Notes: generated from the letters alone by a model not told the origin. Shown: positions 50,887 to 60,087, counted from the first letter of the stretch. The stretch: DNA of 64,000 bases from Hyphomicrobiaceae bacterium (GCA_016793635.1 JAEUMD010000008.1:1-64000); one strand, 5' to 3'. Numbers and translations: made by a program.

Positions 50887-52905
50887 ATGTTCAACAAGAT
50901 CCTGATTGCTAACCGTGGCGAGATCGCATGCCGAGTGATCAAGACGGCGCGCAAGATGGGGATCAAGACCGTCGCCGTCTATTCCGATGCCGACCGCGAC
51001 GCCCTGCATGTCGAGATGGCGGACGAGGCCGTTCACATCGGTCCTCCCGCAGCGGCCGAGTCGTACCTGGTCATCGACAAGATCGTCGCCGCCTGCAAGG
51101 CAACGGGCGCTGAGGCCGTCCACCCCGGATACGGCTTCCTTTCGGAGCGCGAGGCGTTCCCCATCGCGCTACAGAAGGCCGGCATCGTCTTCATCGGCCC
51201 GAATCCCAAGGCGATCGCCGCCATGGGCGACAAGATCGAGAGCAAGAAGGCGGCCGCTGCCGCCAAGGTCTCGACCGTTCCGGGCTACCTCGGTGAAATT
51301 GCCGACTCGAAGCAGGCCATCAAGATCGCCGACGAGATCGGCTACCCGGTGATGATCAAGGCCTCCGCCGGTGGCGGTGGCAAGGGCATGCGCATCGCCT
51401 GGAGCCGCGAGGAGGTGGCCCAGGGCTTCGACTCCTCGCGCTCGGAGGCGAAGTCGAGCTTCGGCGACGACCGCATGTTCATTGAGAAATTCATCGTCAA
51501 CCCGCGCCACATCGAAATTCAGCTCATCGGCGACAAGCACGGCAACGTCATCTACCTCGGCGAGCGCGAGTGCTCCATTCAGCGCCGCAACCAGAAGGTC
51601 ATCGAAGAGGCGCCCTCCCCGCTGCTCGACGAGAAGACCCGCAAGGCGATGGGCGAGCAGGCAGTGGCGCTGGCCAAGGCCGTCGGCTACGACAGCGCGG
51701 GCACCGTGGAGTTCGTCGCCGGCCAGGACCGCAGCTTCTACTTCCTCGAGATGAACACCCGACTGCAGGTCGAGCATCCGGTGACGGAGCTCATCACCGG
51801 CATCGATCTCGTGGAGCAGATGATCCGTGTCGCCGCCGGCGAAAAGCTGCCCTTCAAGCAGTCGGATGTTAAGCTCAACGGCTGGGCCGTCGAGAGCCGC
51901 ATTTACGCCGAGGACCCCTACCGCAACTTCCTGCCGTCGATCGGCCGGCTCGTGAAGTATCGCCCGCCGCACGAGGGCACCACCGACGGCCTCACCGTCC
52001 GCAACGATACCGGCGTGACCGAGGGCGGCGAGATCTCGATGTACTACGACCCGATGATCGCCAAGCTGGTGACGCACGCGCCGACCCGCGAGCAGGCGAT
52101 CGACATCCAGGCCGAGGCACTCGACGCCTTCTATATCGACGGCATCCGACACAACATCCCATTCCTCACCGCGTTGATGCAGCATCCGCGCTGGCGCAAG
52201 GGCGAACTTTCGACCGGTTTCATCGCCGAAGAGTTCCCCGAGGGCTTCAAGCCACGCGCGCCCGAAGGCGAGGATTTCAAGGTGCTCGCCGCCGTCGCGG
52301 CCGCCATCGACCACTTGAACAACATCCGCCGGCGCGAGATTACGCACCAGATGGACGGCCGTCCGGTTCAGTTCAGGAACCGCCGCGTCGTCGATCTCGG
52401 CAAGCTGCGCCAGAACGTGCACGTCGAGGGCGGTCTCGAAGGCCCGATCAAGGTGACGCTTCTGGACGGTAGCGGAAACGCCATCGACACCCTCGAACTC
52501 GCGTCGCGCTGGTGGCCGGGCGATGCGGTCTGGTCGGGCCTCGTCCGCGACGCCGACGTCTCCGTGCAGGTGCGCCCGATCCTCAACGGGCATGACCTCG
52601 CCTATCGCGGCATTCATCTGCCGGCCCGCGTCTACACCGAGCGCGAGGCCGAGCTCGCGTCGCTGATGCCGGAAAAAGTCGGCGCGGACATGTCGAAGTA
52701 CCTGCTCTGCCCTATGCCGGGGCTGATCAAGTCGCTTCTCGTCGGCGAGGGCACAGAGGTGAAGGTGGGCGATCCGCTGGCCATCGTCGAAGCGATGAAG
52801 ATGGAGAACGTGCTGCGCGCCGAGCGCGACACGGTCGTCAAAAAGGTCAACGCCAAGGTTGGCGACAGCCTCGCGGTCGACGCGGTCATCCTCGAGTTCG
52901 CCTGA
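50887..52905 (+). CDS. pccA: Acetyl/propionyl-CoA carboxylase alpha subunit (biotin carboxylase + carrier)
   Basis: The 672-aa protein has a biotin carboxylase N-domain (MFNKILIANRGEIACRVIKT), an ATP-grasp domain with the Gly-rich loop KASAGGGGKGMRIA, and the biotin carboxylase C-domain (YFLEMNTRLQVEHPVTE). A linker follows, then a C-terminal carrier domain with the biotinylated Lys638 in EAMKMEN. The length fits PccA. It carboxylates biotin with bicarbonate and ATP for transfer to propionyl- or acetyl-CoA by a beta subunit. No pccB gene is in the window, so it is encoded elsewhere. ATG at 50887 is the family start; the frame is open 37 codons further upstream. Confidence 0.95.
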   Translation: MFNKILIANRGEIACRVIKTARKMGIKTVAVYSDADRDALHVEMADEAVHIGPPAAAESYLVIDKIVAACKATGAEAVHPGYGFLSEREAFPIALQKAGIVFIGPNPKAIAAMGDKIESKKAAAAAKVSTVPGYLGEIADSKQAIKIADEIGYPVMIKASAGGGGKGMRIAWSREEVAQGFDSSRSEAKSSFGDDRMFIEKFIVNPRHIEIQLIGDKHGNVIYLGERECSIQRRNQKVIEEAPSPLLDEKTRKAMGEQAVALAKAVGYDSAGTVEFVAGQDRSFYFLEMNTRLQVEHPVTELITGIDLVEQMIRVAAGEKLPFKQSDVKLNGWAVESRIYAEDPYRNFLPSIGRLVKYRPPHEGTTDGLTVRNDTGVTEGGEISMYYDPMIAKLVTHAPTREQAIDIQAEALDAFYIDGIRHNIPFLTALMQHPRWRKGELSTGFIAEEFPEGFKPRAPEGEDFKVLAAVAAAIDHLNNIRRREITHQMDGRPVQFRNRRVVDLGKLRQNVHVEGGLEGPIKVTLLDGSGNAIDTLELASRWWPGDAVWSGLVRDADVSVQVRPILNGHDLAYRGIHLPARVYTEREAELASLMPEKVGADMSKYLLCPMPGLIKSLLVGEGTEVKVGDPLAIVEAMKMENVLRAERDTVVKKVNAKVGDSLAVDAVILEFA

Positions 52906-52914
52906 CATCTACGC

Positions 52915-53050
52915 TAGAGCACCATCCGACCGCACGGTACCGCCATAGCGATGAGCGGTTGGATAAAGATGCTCTAGAATCCTAGTGCTGGAGCGCTTCC
53001 ATCCGATCAGGGGAACCGCTTGCGGTTCCGTCAGATCGGATAGCGCTCTA
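52915..53050. repeat. Pair of imperfect palindromic hairpins (intergenic repeat-like element)
   Basis: Hairpin 1 spans 52915-52976: TAGAGCA pairs with TGCTCTA, and ATCCGACCGC pairs with GCGGTTGGAT. Hairpin 2 spans 52991-53048: GAGCGC with GCGCTC, ATCCGATC with GATCGGAT, and GGAACCGC with GCGGTTCC. Both share the ATCCGA core and GCTCTAG-like ends, so they look like copies of one mobile or regulatory intergenic repeat. They fill part of the 411-bp gap after pccA; nothing coding is seen there. Confidence 0.7.
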
Positions 53051-53316
53051 GGGCAAGGTGGCGGTGGGGCGAGCGGTGCCCCCGTTCATCTCTGACGCAG
53101 CGGTTCGGGGGCGGCGGGACCGAGTGCCCGCCGCGGCCCCAAAAAGACCGGTCAGCGAGAGCTTCGTTCTCCGCGCGGCGCGAATGCCGGACAGCCCCGC
53201 TCGCGCCGCCCAAGCGGTGCGAGCCAGCGCCGTAGGCGAGCCCCCAATGTCACACCATAACGTTCGACCGAAACGCTCGATCGTTCGGGGGAGCGGCGCG
53301 CTGCATGGGGCGATCG

Positions 53317-53619
53317 TCAGCCGCACGTCTTCTTGCAGCATGCTTCCTTGAATGGCTTGGGCGAGGGCGGACACTTGTAATTGCCCGGCCAGCCGAGGCA
53401 ACGCATGTAGCACGCCTTGTGGTCGACGTACTTGCTCGTCGATGGGCGGTTCGTTTCCAAGTGCTCCATCGCCTGCTTTTTTTGGAAGTCTCGGGGTTGC
53501 GTTGCGGGTACCGGTCCCGGTTTGTCTCCGGCGTTCGCCCGGACACCGGGATGGAACGCCGCGACGGCCGCGAGCGCGAACAGCGCCGCGGCACGAGAGG
53601 CATCGAACCTGTTGAGCAT
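53317..53619 (-). CDS. Small secreted six-cysteine protein, copy 1
   Basis: The 100-aa product has a signal-like N-terminus (MLNRFDASRAAALFALAAVA, cleavage near RANA). The mature part has six Cys in the order C-x3-C-x8-C-x10-CC-x3-CG, seen as KACYMRCLG, YKCPP and ACCKKTCG. A paralogue 143 bp upstream on the same strand has the same spacing C-x3-C-x8-C and the same CCKK-C-G ending. The pattern suggests three disulfides in a compact knot-like fold. The segment FQKKQAMEHLETNRPSTSKY precedes the cysteines. The start ATG lacks a strong ribosome site. No known family is recognised. Confidence 0.7.
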   Translation of the reverse strand: MLNRFDASRAAALFALAAVAAFHPGVRANAGDKPGPVPATQPRDFQKKQAMEHLETNRPSTSKYVDHKACYMRCLGWPGNYKCPPSPKPFKEACCKKTCG

Positions 53620-53762
53620 GACTGGACTCAATCTCAATCGAGGGGGGGATCAATCGCGGCACGGGTGCGGAGCAGCGTTTGCGATAGCGTCATCGTCAAG
53701 GCGCGGATGCCGGGGCGCGGGGGCGAACCGAAGCGCGAAGGCATCTGGCACGCCCTGCGAGT

Positions 53763-54056
53763 TCACCCGCCGCACGCCTTCTTGCAGCAGGCGTCGAGAC
53801 CGGCGGCCCCGCCGGCTGCCGCACCAAACACGACCTTGCAGCCGTATTTGGCCGGCTTCGTCTTGCAAGTCGGGATGCACGTCGAGGTGGTGTTGAGCTG
53901 CTTCGACTTGGCGTAGTCCCTGGCCTGTTGCTGCTGGAACGGCTTCGGTCCAGTTCCCTCGATCTTCTGCGCCGCCGCCGCGGCAGAGACACCGGCGAGA
54001 AGAGAGACAATCAATGTCAGTGTGGTGGGCGCGGCCGACAACGAAGAAAAGTGCAT
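53763..54056 (-). CDS. Small secreted six-cysteine protein, copy 2
   Basis: The 97-aa product has a signal peptide (TTLTLIVSLLAGVSAAAAAQ) and six Cys in the same framework as copy 1: STCIPTCKT, YGCKV and ACCKKACGG, giving C-x3-C-x8-C-x16-CC-x3-CG. The segment FQQQQARDYAKSKQLN matches FQKKQAMEHLETNR in copy 1, so these are paralogues. AAGGAG precedes the ATG at good spacing. Both are on the minus strand, followed by the intergenic palindromes. The role is unknown; candidates are secreted antimicrobial or protease-inhibitor peptides or periplasmic metal or redox proteins. Confidence 0.78.
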   Translation of the reverse strand: MHFSSLSAAPTTLTLIVSLLAGVSAAAAAQKIEGTGPKPFQQQQARDYAKSKQLNTTSTCIPTCKTKPAKYGCKVVFGAAAGGAAGLDACCKKACGG

Positions 54057-54155
54057 GACTTCACTCCTTCACGCTGATAACCCGCTGCCTGAACCATCCT
54101 CCAGCTTCAAGACCCGCACAACTCAACCTTCGAATCTCTCGACAGGAGACCTCCA

Positions 54156-54542
54156 ATGACCCGCCGCCTCATCTCGTCCGGCTCGCCCTTCGAGGCGACG
54201 ATGGGCTATTCGCGCGCCGTCGTCGACGGCGAGTGGGTATTCGTCTCCGGCACCACGGGCTTCAACTACGAGACGATGAGCATCTCTGACGACGTGGCCG
54301 AACAGGCCGAGCAGTGCTTCCGCAATATCTCGAAGGCGCTGGCCGAGGCTGGGGCGACCCTCAAGGATGTCGTGCGCGTGCGCTACATCTTCCCCCGTGC
54401 CGAGGACTTCGAGCCAAGCCTGCCGGTGCTTGGCCGACACTTCGGCGACGTGCGGCCGGCGGCGACACTGATCGTCGCCGGACTGGTCGACGCGCGCATG
54501 AAGATTGAGATCGAGGCAACGGCGAAGCTCGTTCGAGCTTGA
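54156..54542 (+). CDS. RidA (YjgF/UK114) family protein
   Basis: The 128-aa protein shows the RidA fold with FVSGTTGFNYET, a conserved helix QAEQCFRNISKALAEAGATL, VVRVRYIF and the C-terminal Arg/Glu region (AATLIVAGLVDARMKIEIEA). RidA enzymes hydrolyse reactive enamine/imine intermediates; this divergent type may act on another small molecule. AGGAG precedes the ATG. It is divergent from the Cys-rich gene and convergent with a LysR gene. Confidence 0.9.
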   Translation: MTRRLISSGSPFEATMGYSRAVVDGEWVFVSGTTGFNYETMSISDDVAEQAEQCFRNISKALAEAGATLKDVVRVRYIFPRAEDFEPSLPVLGRHFGDVRPAATLIVAGLVDARMKIEIEATAKLVRA

Positions 54543-54601
54543 GCGGAGCCCGCCGCGCGCACTGCGCCCCGCGCAACCTCTGAATGCCCGACACGAAAGT
54601 C

Positions 54602-54632
54602 GAAGCCCCGGGGCGATCCGCTCCGGGGCTTC
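54602..54632. terminator. Bidirectional terminator between ridA and the LysR gene
   Basis: GAAGCCCCGG (54602-54611) pairs with CCGGGGCTTC (54623-54632) around an 11-base loop. T-rich tails are short on both strands. It lies between two convergent genes. Confidence 0.7.
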
Positions 54633-54670
54633 TTGCTTCCCGCCAACCACGTCCGTCGCGCGAAGTCCGT

Positions 54671-55519
54671 TCAGACGAACTTCTCGGCATGCGCCCTCAG
54701 GCCGGCGAGGATCGGCTCGAACGCCTCCTCGTCGCGCGCCTCTGGATAGACCATGTAGACGGGGTAGACGAACTTGCGCGCCCTGGCCGGGCGGCGAAGT
54801 TTTCCTCGCGCCAAGTGGCGCTGCACGAGACGCGCCGGGAAGTAGCCGGATGCGCCGGTCTCGAGAACGTAGTCGAGCGCAAAGGGGCCGATGTCGAGGT
54901 TCAAGCCAGGGTTGGCGAGCTTCGGAAAGGCCGCCGCGTGATCGTTGCTGAAGTCAGGCCCCCAATCGACGAACACGTAGTCGCTGGAGCTGCGGCGGCC
55001 GCTCGCACGCTGCCCCGACACCATCACGAACTCCTCGTCGAAGAGGTGCTCGATGACGAGACCCGGCGGCTGAACCGGCAGGTACATCACCGCGACATCG
55101 AGCGTTCCTTCCACAAGGCGCTGCGTAAGAATGTGCGACAAACCCGCGCTCGCCGACACAGCGATGTCGGCAATGTTCGAGCGAAGCCAGCCGATCCATC
55201 TGAGCAGGAAGCCGTCCCAGAGGCTGAGTGGAGCACCGACCGCGAGGTGATCGCGATGCTGATCCGAGAGACCGACCTCGAGCTGGGCGTGCTGCCAAAC
55301 GCGGACGAGCGCGAGCGCGTGTTTCTGGAATTGCTGTCCAGCCACTGTCAGCACCGCGCCCGTTTTAGAGCGCTCGAACAACGGCCTGCCGAGCTGGCCC
55401 TCGAGAACCTTGATGCGCGATGAGACCGTCGATTGCGTCACGTTCATGCGTCGAGCGGCTTCGATGAAGCTGCCTGTCTCAGCGACCATGAGGAACGTTC
55501 TGGCGAGTGCAATGTCCAT
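54671..55519 (-). CDS. LysR-family transcriptional regulator
   Basis: The 282-aa protein has a LysR helix-turn-helix at about 1-60 (MDIALARTFLMVAETGSFIE, then NVTQSTVSSRIKVLEGQLG) and a C-terminal effector-binding domain. It begins exactly where LysR family members do. No divergent target gene abuts it: the next gene upstream starts 212 bp away on the other strand (the H1-like gene). Its target could be that gene, itself or ridA. The effector is unknown. Confidence 0.92.
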   Translation of the reverse strand: MDIALARTFLMVAETGSFIEAARRMNVTQSTVSSRIKVLEGQLGRPLFERSKTGAVLTVAGQQFQKHALALVRVWQHAQLEVGLSDQHRDHLAVGAPLSLWDGFLLRWIGWLRSNIADIAVSASAGLSHILTQRLVEGTLDVAVMYLPVQPPGLVIEHLFDEEFVMVSGQRASGRRSSSDYVFVDWGPDFSNDHAAAFPKLANPGLNLDIGPFALDYVLETGASGYFPARLVQRHLARGKLRRPARARKFVYPVYMVYPEARDEEAFEPILAGLRAHAEKFV

Positions 55520-55731
55520 CGCGACGCGACACCAACTCTCGAGCCGATCAACGAGCTTTCATCACATCTATCGAAAGCGTCGATAGAACGTAGCAGAATT
55601 TTCCGTTTGTGAGCTTGCGTAATTCTCCCCACAGTCGCAACGGCTCGTAGCATGCCTACCAGTGAGCCCATCACATACGCCGATGAGCGGCCATGTTGAT
55701 GAGGACGCAAGAGAAGCGAAGGAACGTATCG

Positions 55732-55932
55732 ATGAAGGTCAAGACTGCGAAGAAGCCGGCGGCGAAGAAGAAGGCCGCGAAGAAGGTAGCGACGAAGAAG
55801 ACCGTCGCGAAGGCCAAGCCGGCTGCGAAGAAGGCTGCTGCCGCGAAGAAGAAGGGCGCCGTGAAGAAGGTTGCCAAGCGCGCCGTCGCGAAGAAGCCGG
55901 CCGCGAAAAAGAAAGCCGCGAAGAAGAAGTGA
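55732..55932 (+). CDS. H1-like Lys/Ala-rich nucleoid protein
   Basis: The 66-aa product is almost all Lys and Ala (MKVKTAKKPAAKKKAAKKVA and similar AKK repeats), like the C-terminal tail of histone H1 or bacterial HctB/AlgP-type proteins. Such proteins bind and compact DNA non-specifically. ATG at 55732 has AAGGA upstream; an ATG 13 codons earlier is possible. It is followed by a small exported protein gene 8 bp later. The repeats make it prone to length variation between strains. Confidence 0.75.
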   Translation: MKVKTAKKPAAKKKAAKKVATKKTVAKAKPAAKKAAAAKKKGAVKKVAKRAVAKKPAAKKKAAKKK

Positions 55933-55940
55933 GGCCGGCG

Positions 55941-56300
55941 ATGCGCAAGCCCTCGCGGCCTGCGGCGGCATTGCCGATCACCCTCCTCGTACTCGCCTGC
56001 GCCGCTGGTTCGACCCTCGGCACCGCGCAAGGGGCGTCCCTCACGAACCGCGACAAGCGCCAGTACGAACTGGAGATCAGGGCAGGAGGCCCTCCCGAGA
56101 GCCGGTTGCTGAAGCCGGGCGAGGCGATCCGGAACTTTTGTCCCAAGGGTTGCAGCATCGGCTGGAGCGGGGGCAACGAGTACCTGATCGAAGGCACGGA
56201 CGAGGTGTCGATCGAGGACGGCTTCATGTACTACGACAGCCCGGCGGGGGGATCGTCCTCATCCCCGCCCGGCGTTCCCTCCCTTCGTCCAGGCCGCTGA
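55941..56300 (+). CDS. Small exported protein, unknown
   Basis: The 119-aa product has a signal peptide (ALPITLLVLACAAGSTLGTA) and a mature domain with two close Cys (NFCPKGCSIGW). The segment GGPPESRLLKPGEAIRNF and an acidic stretch (LIEGTDEVSIEDGFMYYD) follow, with a Ser/Pro-rich tail. GAGG precedes the ATG. It lies 8 bp after the H1-like gene and is probably co-transcribed. I do not recognise the family. Confidence 0.65.
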   Translation: MRKPSRPAAALPITLLVLACAAGSTLGTAQGASLTNRDKRQYELEIRAGGPPESRLLKPGEAIRNFCPKGCSIGWSGGNEYLIEGTDEVSIEDGFMYYDSPAGGSSSSPPGVPSLRPGR

Positions 56301-56331
56301 CAGGCAGGGGCACATCAACGACGACGAGCAG

Positions 56332-56360
56332 AGCCTCGCAGCCGCCGGTTGCGGGGCTTT
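56332..56360 (+). terminator. Possible terminator after the small exported protein gene
   Basis: AGCCTCGCA (56332-56340) pairs with TGCGGGGCT (56350-56358) with one G-U pair and a 9-base loop, followed by a short TT. A weak match. Confidence 0.35.
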
Positions 56361-56580
56361 GTCATGCCCCGACGGCATACTCCGCTCGTGTGCTGCCCGG
56401 ACGCCATGCCGGCCAAGAGGCGATCGGGCGCGGATTTGAACGAAACGAACCCGAACCCCCTCCCGTATAACGCCGAGAACCAGCCCGGCCGCCGCACAGC
56501 CACATTACCGGCGATGCTGGCCGGAACGATCTTCAACCCCATGCGCCGACGCACTTGGCGATCAGCGACAGCGAGCAGCG

Positions 56581-57567
56581 ATGACAGCAGCCAGCCCCGC
56601 CTCCCTTTCGTCCGAACTCCTCAACGCCGGAAAGTTCCGCGATCCCGATCGCACGCTGAAGGGCGAGGCTCGTGCCCGCGTGCCGTTCGACCGCCTCGAG
56701 ACGCTTTGGATCAACACCGGCTCGCTCTGCAACATCACCTGCGTCAACTGCTACATCGAGTCGAGCCCGAGCAACGATCGCCTCGCCTACATCACGGCCA
56801 AGGAGGTGGAAGCACTTCTGGACGAAGCGAAGGGTCTCGGCACGCGCGAGATCGGCTTCACCGGCGGCGAGCCGTTCCTCAACCGCGAGCTGTCGCGGAT
56901 GCTGGAGGCGTCGCTCGAGCGCGGCTTCGAAGTGCTGGTTCTGACCAACGCGATGCAGCCGATGCTACGCAGCCGCCCATCTGCCGAACTGCTCGACCTC
57001 AACGCCCGTTTCCCCGGCAGGCTGTCGCTCCGCGTCAGTCTCGACCACTACACCGCGGCCCTGCACGAGACCGAGCGCGGCGCGAACACCTGGGACAAGA
57101 CCATCGAAGGGATCGACTGGCTGAGCCGCAACGGGCTGCGCTTCACCATCGCCGGGCGCACATGCTGGGGCGAGAGCGAAGCCGCCTCGCGTGCCGGATA
57201 TGCCGCGCTGATCGCAAGCCGTGGCTGGCGCATCGACGCCGCCAATCCCGGCGAGCTCGTTCTGTTTCCCGAGATGGACGGCCGCCGCGACGTGCCGGAG
57301 ATCACCACCGCGTGCTGGGGCATTCTCCACAAGAGCCCGAACGACATGATGTGTTCGACTGCGCGCATGGTGGTGAAGCGCAGGGGAGCATCCGGGCCGG
57401 TCGTGTTGCCTTGCACGCTACTGCCCTACGAGCCCCAATTCGAGATGGGAGCAACGTTGGCGGAAGCCGCTCGTGCCGATGGCGGCATGTTCGAGGACGG
57501 TGCCATCAAGCTCTGCCACCCCCATTGCGCCAAGTTCTGCGTCCTCGGCGGCGGCTCCTGCAGCTAG
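56581..57567 (+). CDS. Radical SAM enzyme of unknown function
   Basis: The 328-aa protein has a radical SAM cluster motif at Cys50/54/57 (CNITCVNCYIESSP), the GGE motif in GFTGGEPFLNREL, and a TIM-barrel core. Near the C-terminus there is a further Cys group (CHPHCAKFCVLGGGSCS), which suggests an auxiliary cluster or a metal site, as in SPASM-like enzymes. Radical SAM enzymes cleave S-adenosylmethionine to start radical chemistry. The substrate cannot be read from the sequence. It stands alone; the nearest coding neighbours are a small exported protein upstream and an NdvA-like exporter downstream. Confidence 0.9.
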   Translation: MTAASPASLSSELLNAGKFRDPDRTLKGEARARVPFDRLETLWINTGSLCNITCVNCYIESSPSNDRLAYITAKEVEALLDEAKGLGTREIGFTGGEPFLNRELSRMLEASLERGFEVLVLTNAMQPMLRSRPSAELLDLNARFPGRLSLRVSLDHYTAALHETERGANTWDKTIEGIDWLSRNGLRFTIAGRTCWGESEAASRAGYAALIASRGWRIDAANPGELVLFPEMDGRRDVPEITTACWGILHKSPNDMMCSTARMVVKRRGASGPVVLPCTLLPYEPQFEMGATLAEAARADGGMFEDGAIKLCHPHCAKFCVLGGGSCS

Positions 57568-58153
57568 GGTGCGTGCGGTTGAGACGTGAAGTGCTCCGCA
57601 CCCTCGTCGAAAGCGTGGAGCGGACGCGCCTCTCCTTTGTAGATGGCACTCTCGAGCCTCATCCGACCGCGCGGGCTCACCGGACGCGCGACGTGGGCGA
57701 CGCAACGATGGCGCCACCAAACTACGTCCCGCGTCCTTATCATGAGCCGCTTACAACCCGTGAGTGAGACGCCGCAGTTCCGAATGGCCGGATAGCCTGG
57801 AAGCTGTCTCGCGCGTTTCACGCTTGGCCCGCACCTGACGCCAAGACCGGCGGCAGCCGCCGAAAGGGATCGCTGCAGCAGGCGCGATCGACGCATCGCC
57901 GAGGCCACGCAACTTGCTCCGTGGAATGAAAAAAAGAGATTGCGTCACCGTCAGAGGAGGCGCAGAACCAGCGCGCTTGGCACATGCTAACGGTCAGCGC
58001 ATGCTGTGCCGACGCAGCCGCACGCCACGGACCGTTGCCTGAGGTTACCTCGCGCCGGGGATCGAAATGGTCCCGAACGGAGTTTGAGCGGTGGAACCTC
58101 GGCGAGCCGCACGGTCGGCGGCCTTGCGAGATCGCGCAAAGGCGGGAACCACC
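57568..58153. other. Intergenic region before the NdvA-like exporter gene
   Basis: No gene is supported on the plus strand. A long minus-strand open frame here (57818-59137) is antisense to the exporter. No RNA or strong terminator was seen. Confidence 0.4.
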
Positions 58154-59935
58154 TTGAAGTACAATCTCATCGGTATCTATCGGCGTGCCATCGGCATGCT
58201 GGCACCCGAGAAGCGGCTGGCGTCGGCGCTGGCGCTTTCCTCCGTCGCGCTCGCGATGGTGCAACTTGCCGAGCCGATACTGTTCGGCTGGGTGGTCGAT
58301 GCCCTGTCGCGCGGCAGCGGCGCCTTCGATCTCATCGGACTGTGGGCGGCCCTCGGCCTCGTCGGCATTCTCGCCGGCGTCGTCGTCGCCATCTACGCGG
58401 ACCGGTTGGCGCACCGCCGCCGATTGATCGCGATGTCGGATGCCTTCGAGAACGCCATCGCCTTGCCGCTCAGCTACCACGCCGAGCGCGGCTCCGGCGC
58501 AGTGGTGAACACCATTCTTCGCGGAACGAACGAATTGTTCTGGGTCTGGCTCGGAGCCTTGCGGGAGCAAGTGACAGCCGTCGTCGGCATTCTGCTGCTG
58601 GTACCGACCGCCATCGCACTCGACATGCGCATGACCGCGATCCTGGCCGTGCTCGCCATCGTCTACACGATGCTCAACCTCTACGTGGTGAAGCGCACGA
58701 GCGAAGATCAATCGAAGGTCGAAATTTATTCGAGCGACCTCACAGGGCGCGTCGTCGACGTGCTCGGCAACGTCACCGTGGTTCAGAGCTTCACCCGCCT
58801 CGCCGCCGAGAGCGAGGCGCTGCGCGCGGTGATGGGCAACCTGCTCAACGCGCAGTATCCGGTGCTGACGTGGTGGGGCGTTCTGACGATCCTGCAACGG
58901 GCCGCCGCGACCGTCGCCATGGTGCTGATCTTCGCTGTCGGCGCCACGCTGTCGGCGAGCGGCGAGCTCTCGGTCGGCGAGATCGTCAGCTTCGTCGCCT
59001 TCGCCAACCTGCTGATCGGCAAGCTCGACCAGATGTCGAACTTCTTCGTCCGCATCCAGCAGGCGGCGCCGGCTGTCGCCAAGTTCTACGAGCTCATCGA
59101 CGAGCCCCCCGCGCAGGCCGACAAGCCTGGAGCGCACCCACTGCCCCCACCCAGCGGCAACGTCAGTTATCAGTCCGTCACGTTCCGTTTTCCGGGATCA
59201 CCGCAGGGCGTCGAGGCGCTCGACTTCGAGGCCCTGCCAGGACAGACGCTCGCGCTGGTCGGACCAACCGGCTCCGGCAAGACCACTACCATGTCGCTGC
59301 TTCAACGCCTGCGCGGTCCGCAGGAGGGACGCATCACGATCGACGGCCACGATATCGCCGATGTCACGCAGCTCTCGCTGCGCCAGTCGATCGCCGTCGT
59401 GTTCCAGGATGCCGGACTGTTCAACCGCTCGATCCGCGAGAACATCGCGATAGGCCGGCCCGGCGCGACCGATGAAGAGATCGAGCGAGCCGCCAAGCTT
59501 GCCGAGGCGCACAGTTTCATCATGCGCAAACCGGAAGGCTACGGCTTCGTGATCGGCGAGCGCGGCGCCGCACTGTCAGGTGGCGAGCGGCAACGCATCG
59601 CGCTCGCGCGGGCCGTGTTGAAGGACGCGCCGATCCTCGTTCTCGACGAGGCGACCAGTGCCCTGGACGCGGAAACCGAAGCCAAGATCAAACGTGCACT
59701 CGACGCGCTGCGCAAGGGCCGTACCACGTTCATCATCGCCCACCGCCTTTCGACCGTCGCCAACGCCGACCTGATCCTGGTGCTCGACCAGGGACGCATC
59801 GTCGAGCGGGGCACGTTCGATCAATTGGTGGCCGCCAATGGCCTGTTCTCGCGGATGGTGGCGGAGGGCGGGTTCACCGCGCCGGCTGCGGCGACGCCGG
59901 ACCCGATCGGGGAGCTGCAACGCAGCCCCGCGTGA
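58154..59935 (+). CDS. ndvA: NdvA/ChvA-like ABC exporter (probable cyclic beta-1,2-glucan exporter)
   Basis: The 593-aa protein is a half-size ABC exporter: six membrane helices to about 320, then an ATPase domain with Walker [10 protein letters not shown], signature LSGGERQR and Walker [13 protein letters not shown]. Segments [13 protein letters not shown] and [20 protein letters not shown] match NdvA/ChvA proteins, which export cyclic beta-1,2-glucan. TTG at 58154 aligns with the NdvA N-terminus; GTG at 58091 with GGAG upstream is the alternative and would add 21 residues. No glucan synthase gene (ndvB/chvB) is in the window, so the substrate remains inferred. Confidence 0.85.
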   Translation: MKYNLIGIYRRAIGMLAPEKRLASALALSSVALAMVQLAEPILFGWVVDALSRGSGAFDLIGLWAALGLVGILAGVVVAIYADRLAHRRRLIAMSDAFENAIALPLSYHAERGSGAVVNTILRGTNELFWVWLGALREQVTAVVGILLLVPTAIALDMRMTAILAVLAIVYTMLNLYVVKRTSEDQSKVEIYSSDLTGRVVDVLGNVTVVQSFTRLAAESEALRAVMGNLLNAQYPVLTWWGVLTILQRAAATVAMVLIFAVGATLSASGELSVGEIVSFVAFANLLIGKLDQMSNFFVRIQQAAPAVAKFYELIDEPPAQADKPGAHPLPPPSGNVSYQSVTFRFPGSPQGVEALDFEALPGQTLALVGPTGSGKTTTMSLLQRLRGPQEGRITIDGHDIADVTQLSLRQSIAVVFQDAGLFNRSIRENIAIGRPGATDEEIERAAKLAEAHSFIMRKPEGYGFVIGERGAALSGGERQRIALARAVLKDAPILVLDEATSALDAETEAKIKRALDALRKGRTTFIIAHRLSTVANADLILVLDQGRIVERGTFDQLVAANGLFSRMVAEGGFTAPAAATPDPIGELQRSPA

Positions 59936-60003
59936 GACGGGCATTCGCGATGAGGGGCGCGGTTGGTCGGCCCCTCTCCTCCGGCCCATGCTTATCACGC
60001 AAA

Positions 60004-60042
60004 AAGCGAACGCCGCGGGCCAGCACGGCACCGCGGCGTTTC
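60004..60042 (-). terminator. Terminator downstream of ribA
   Basis: AACGCCGCGG (60009-60018) pairs with CCGCGGCGTT (60031-60040) around a 12-base loop. On the minus strand it is followed by CGCTTTTT. It lies between the convergent exporter and ribA genes. Confidence 0.75.
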
Positions 60043-60087
60043 AATTCAGTGGCCGACAGCGCCATACGCCGCGCCGGCTCTCCCCGA

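Noticed and set aside
51169-52908. 579-codon minus-strand open frame
   Set aside because: It is antisense to pccA, whose family match is strong along its full length.
57818-59137. 439-codon minus-strand open frame
   Set aside because: Mostly antisense to the NdvA-like exporter; the translation is His/Arg/Asp-rich and not protein-like.
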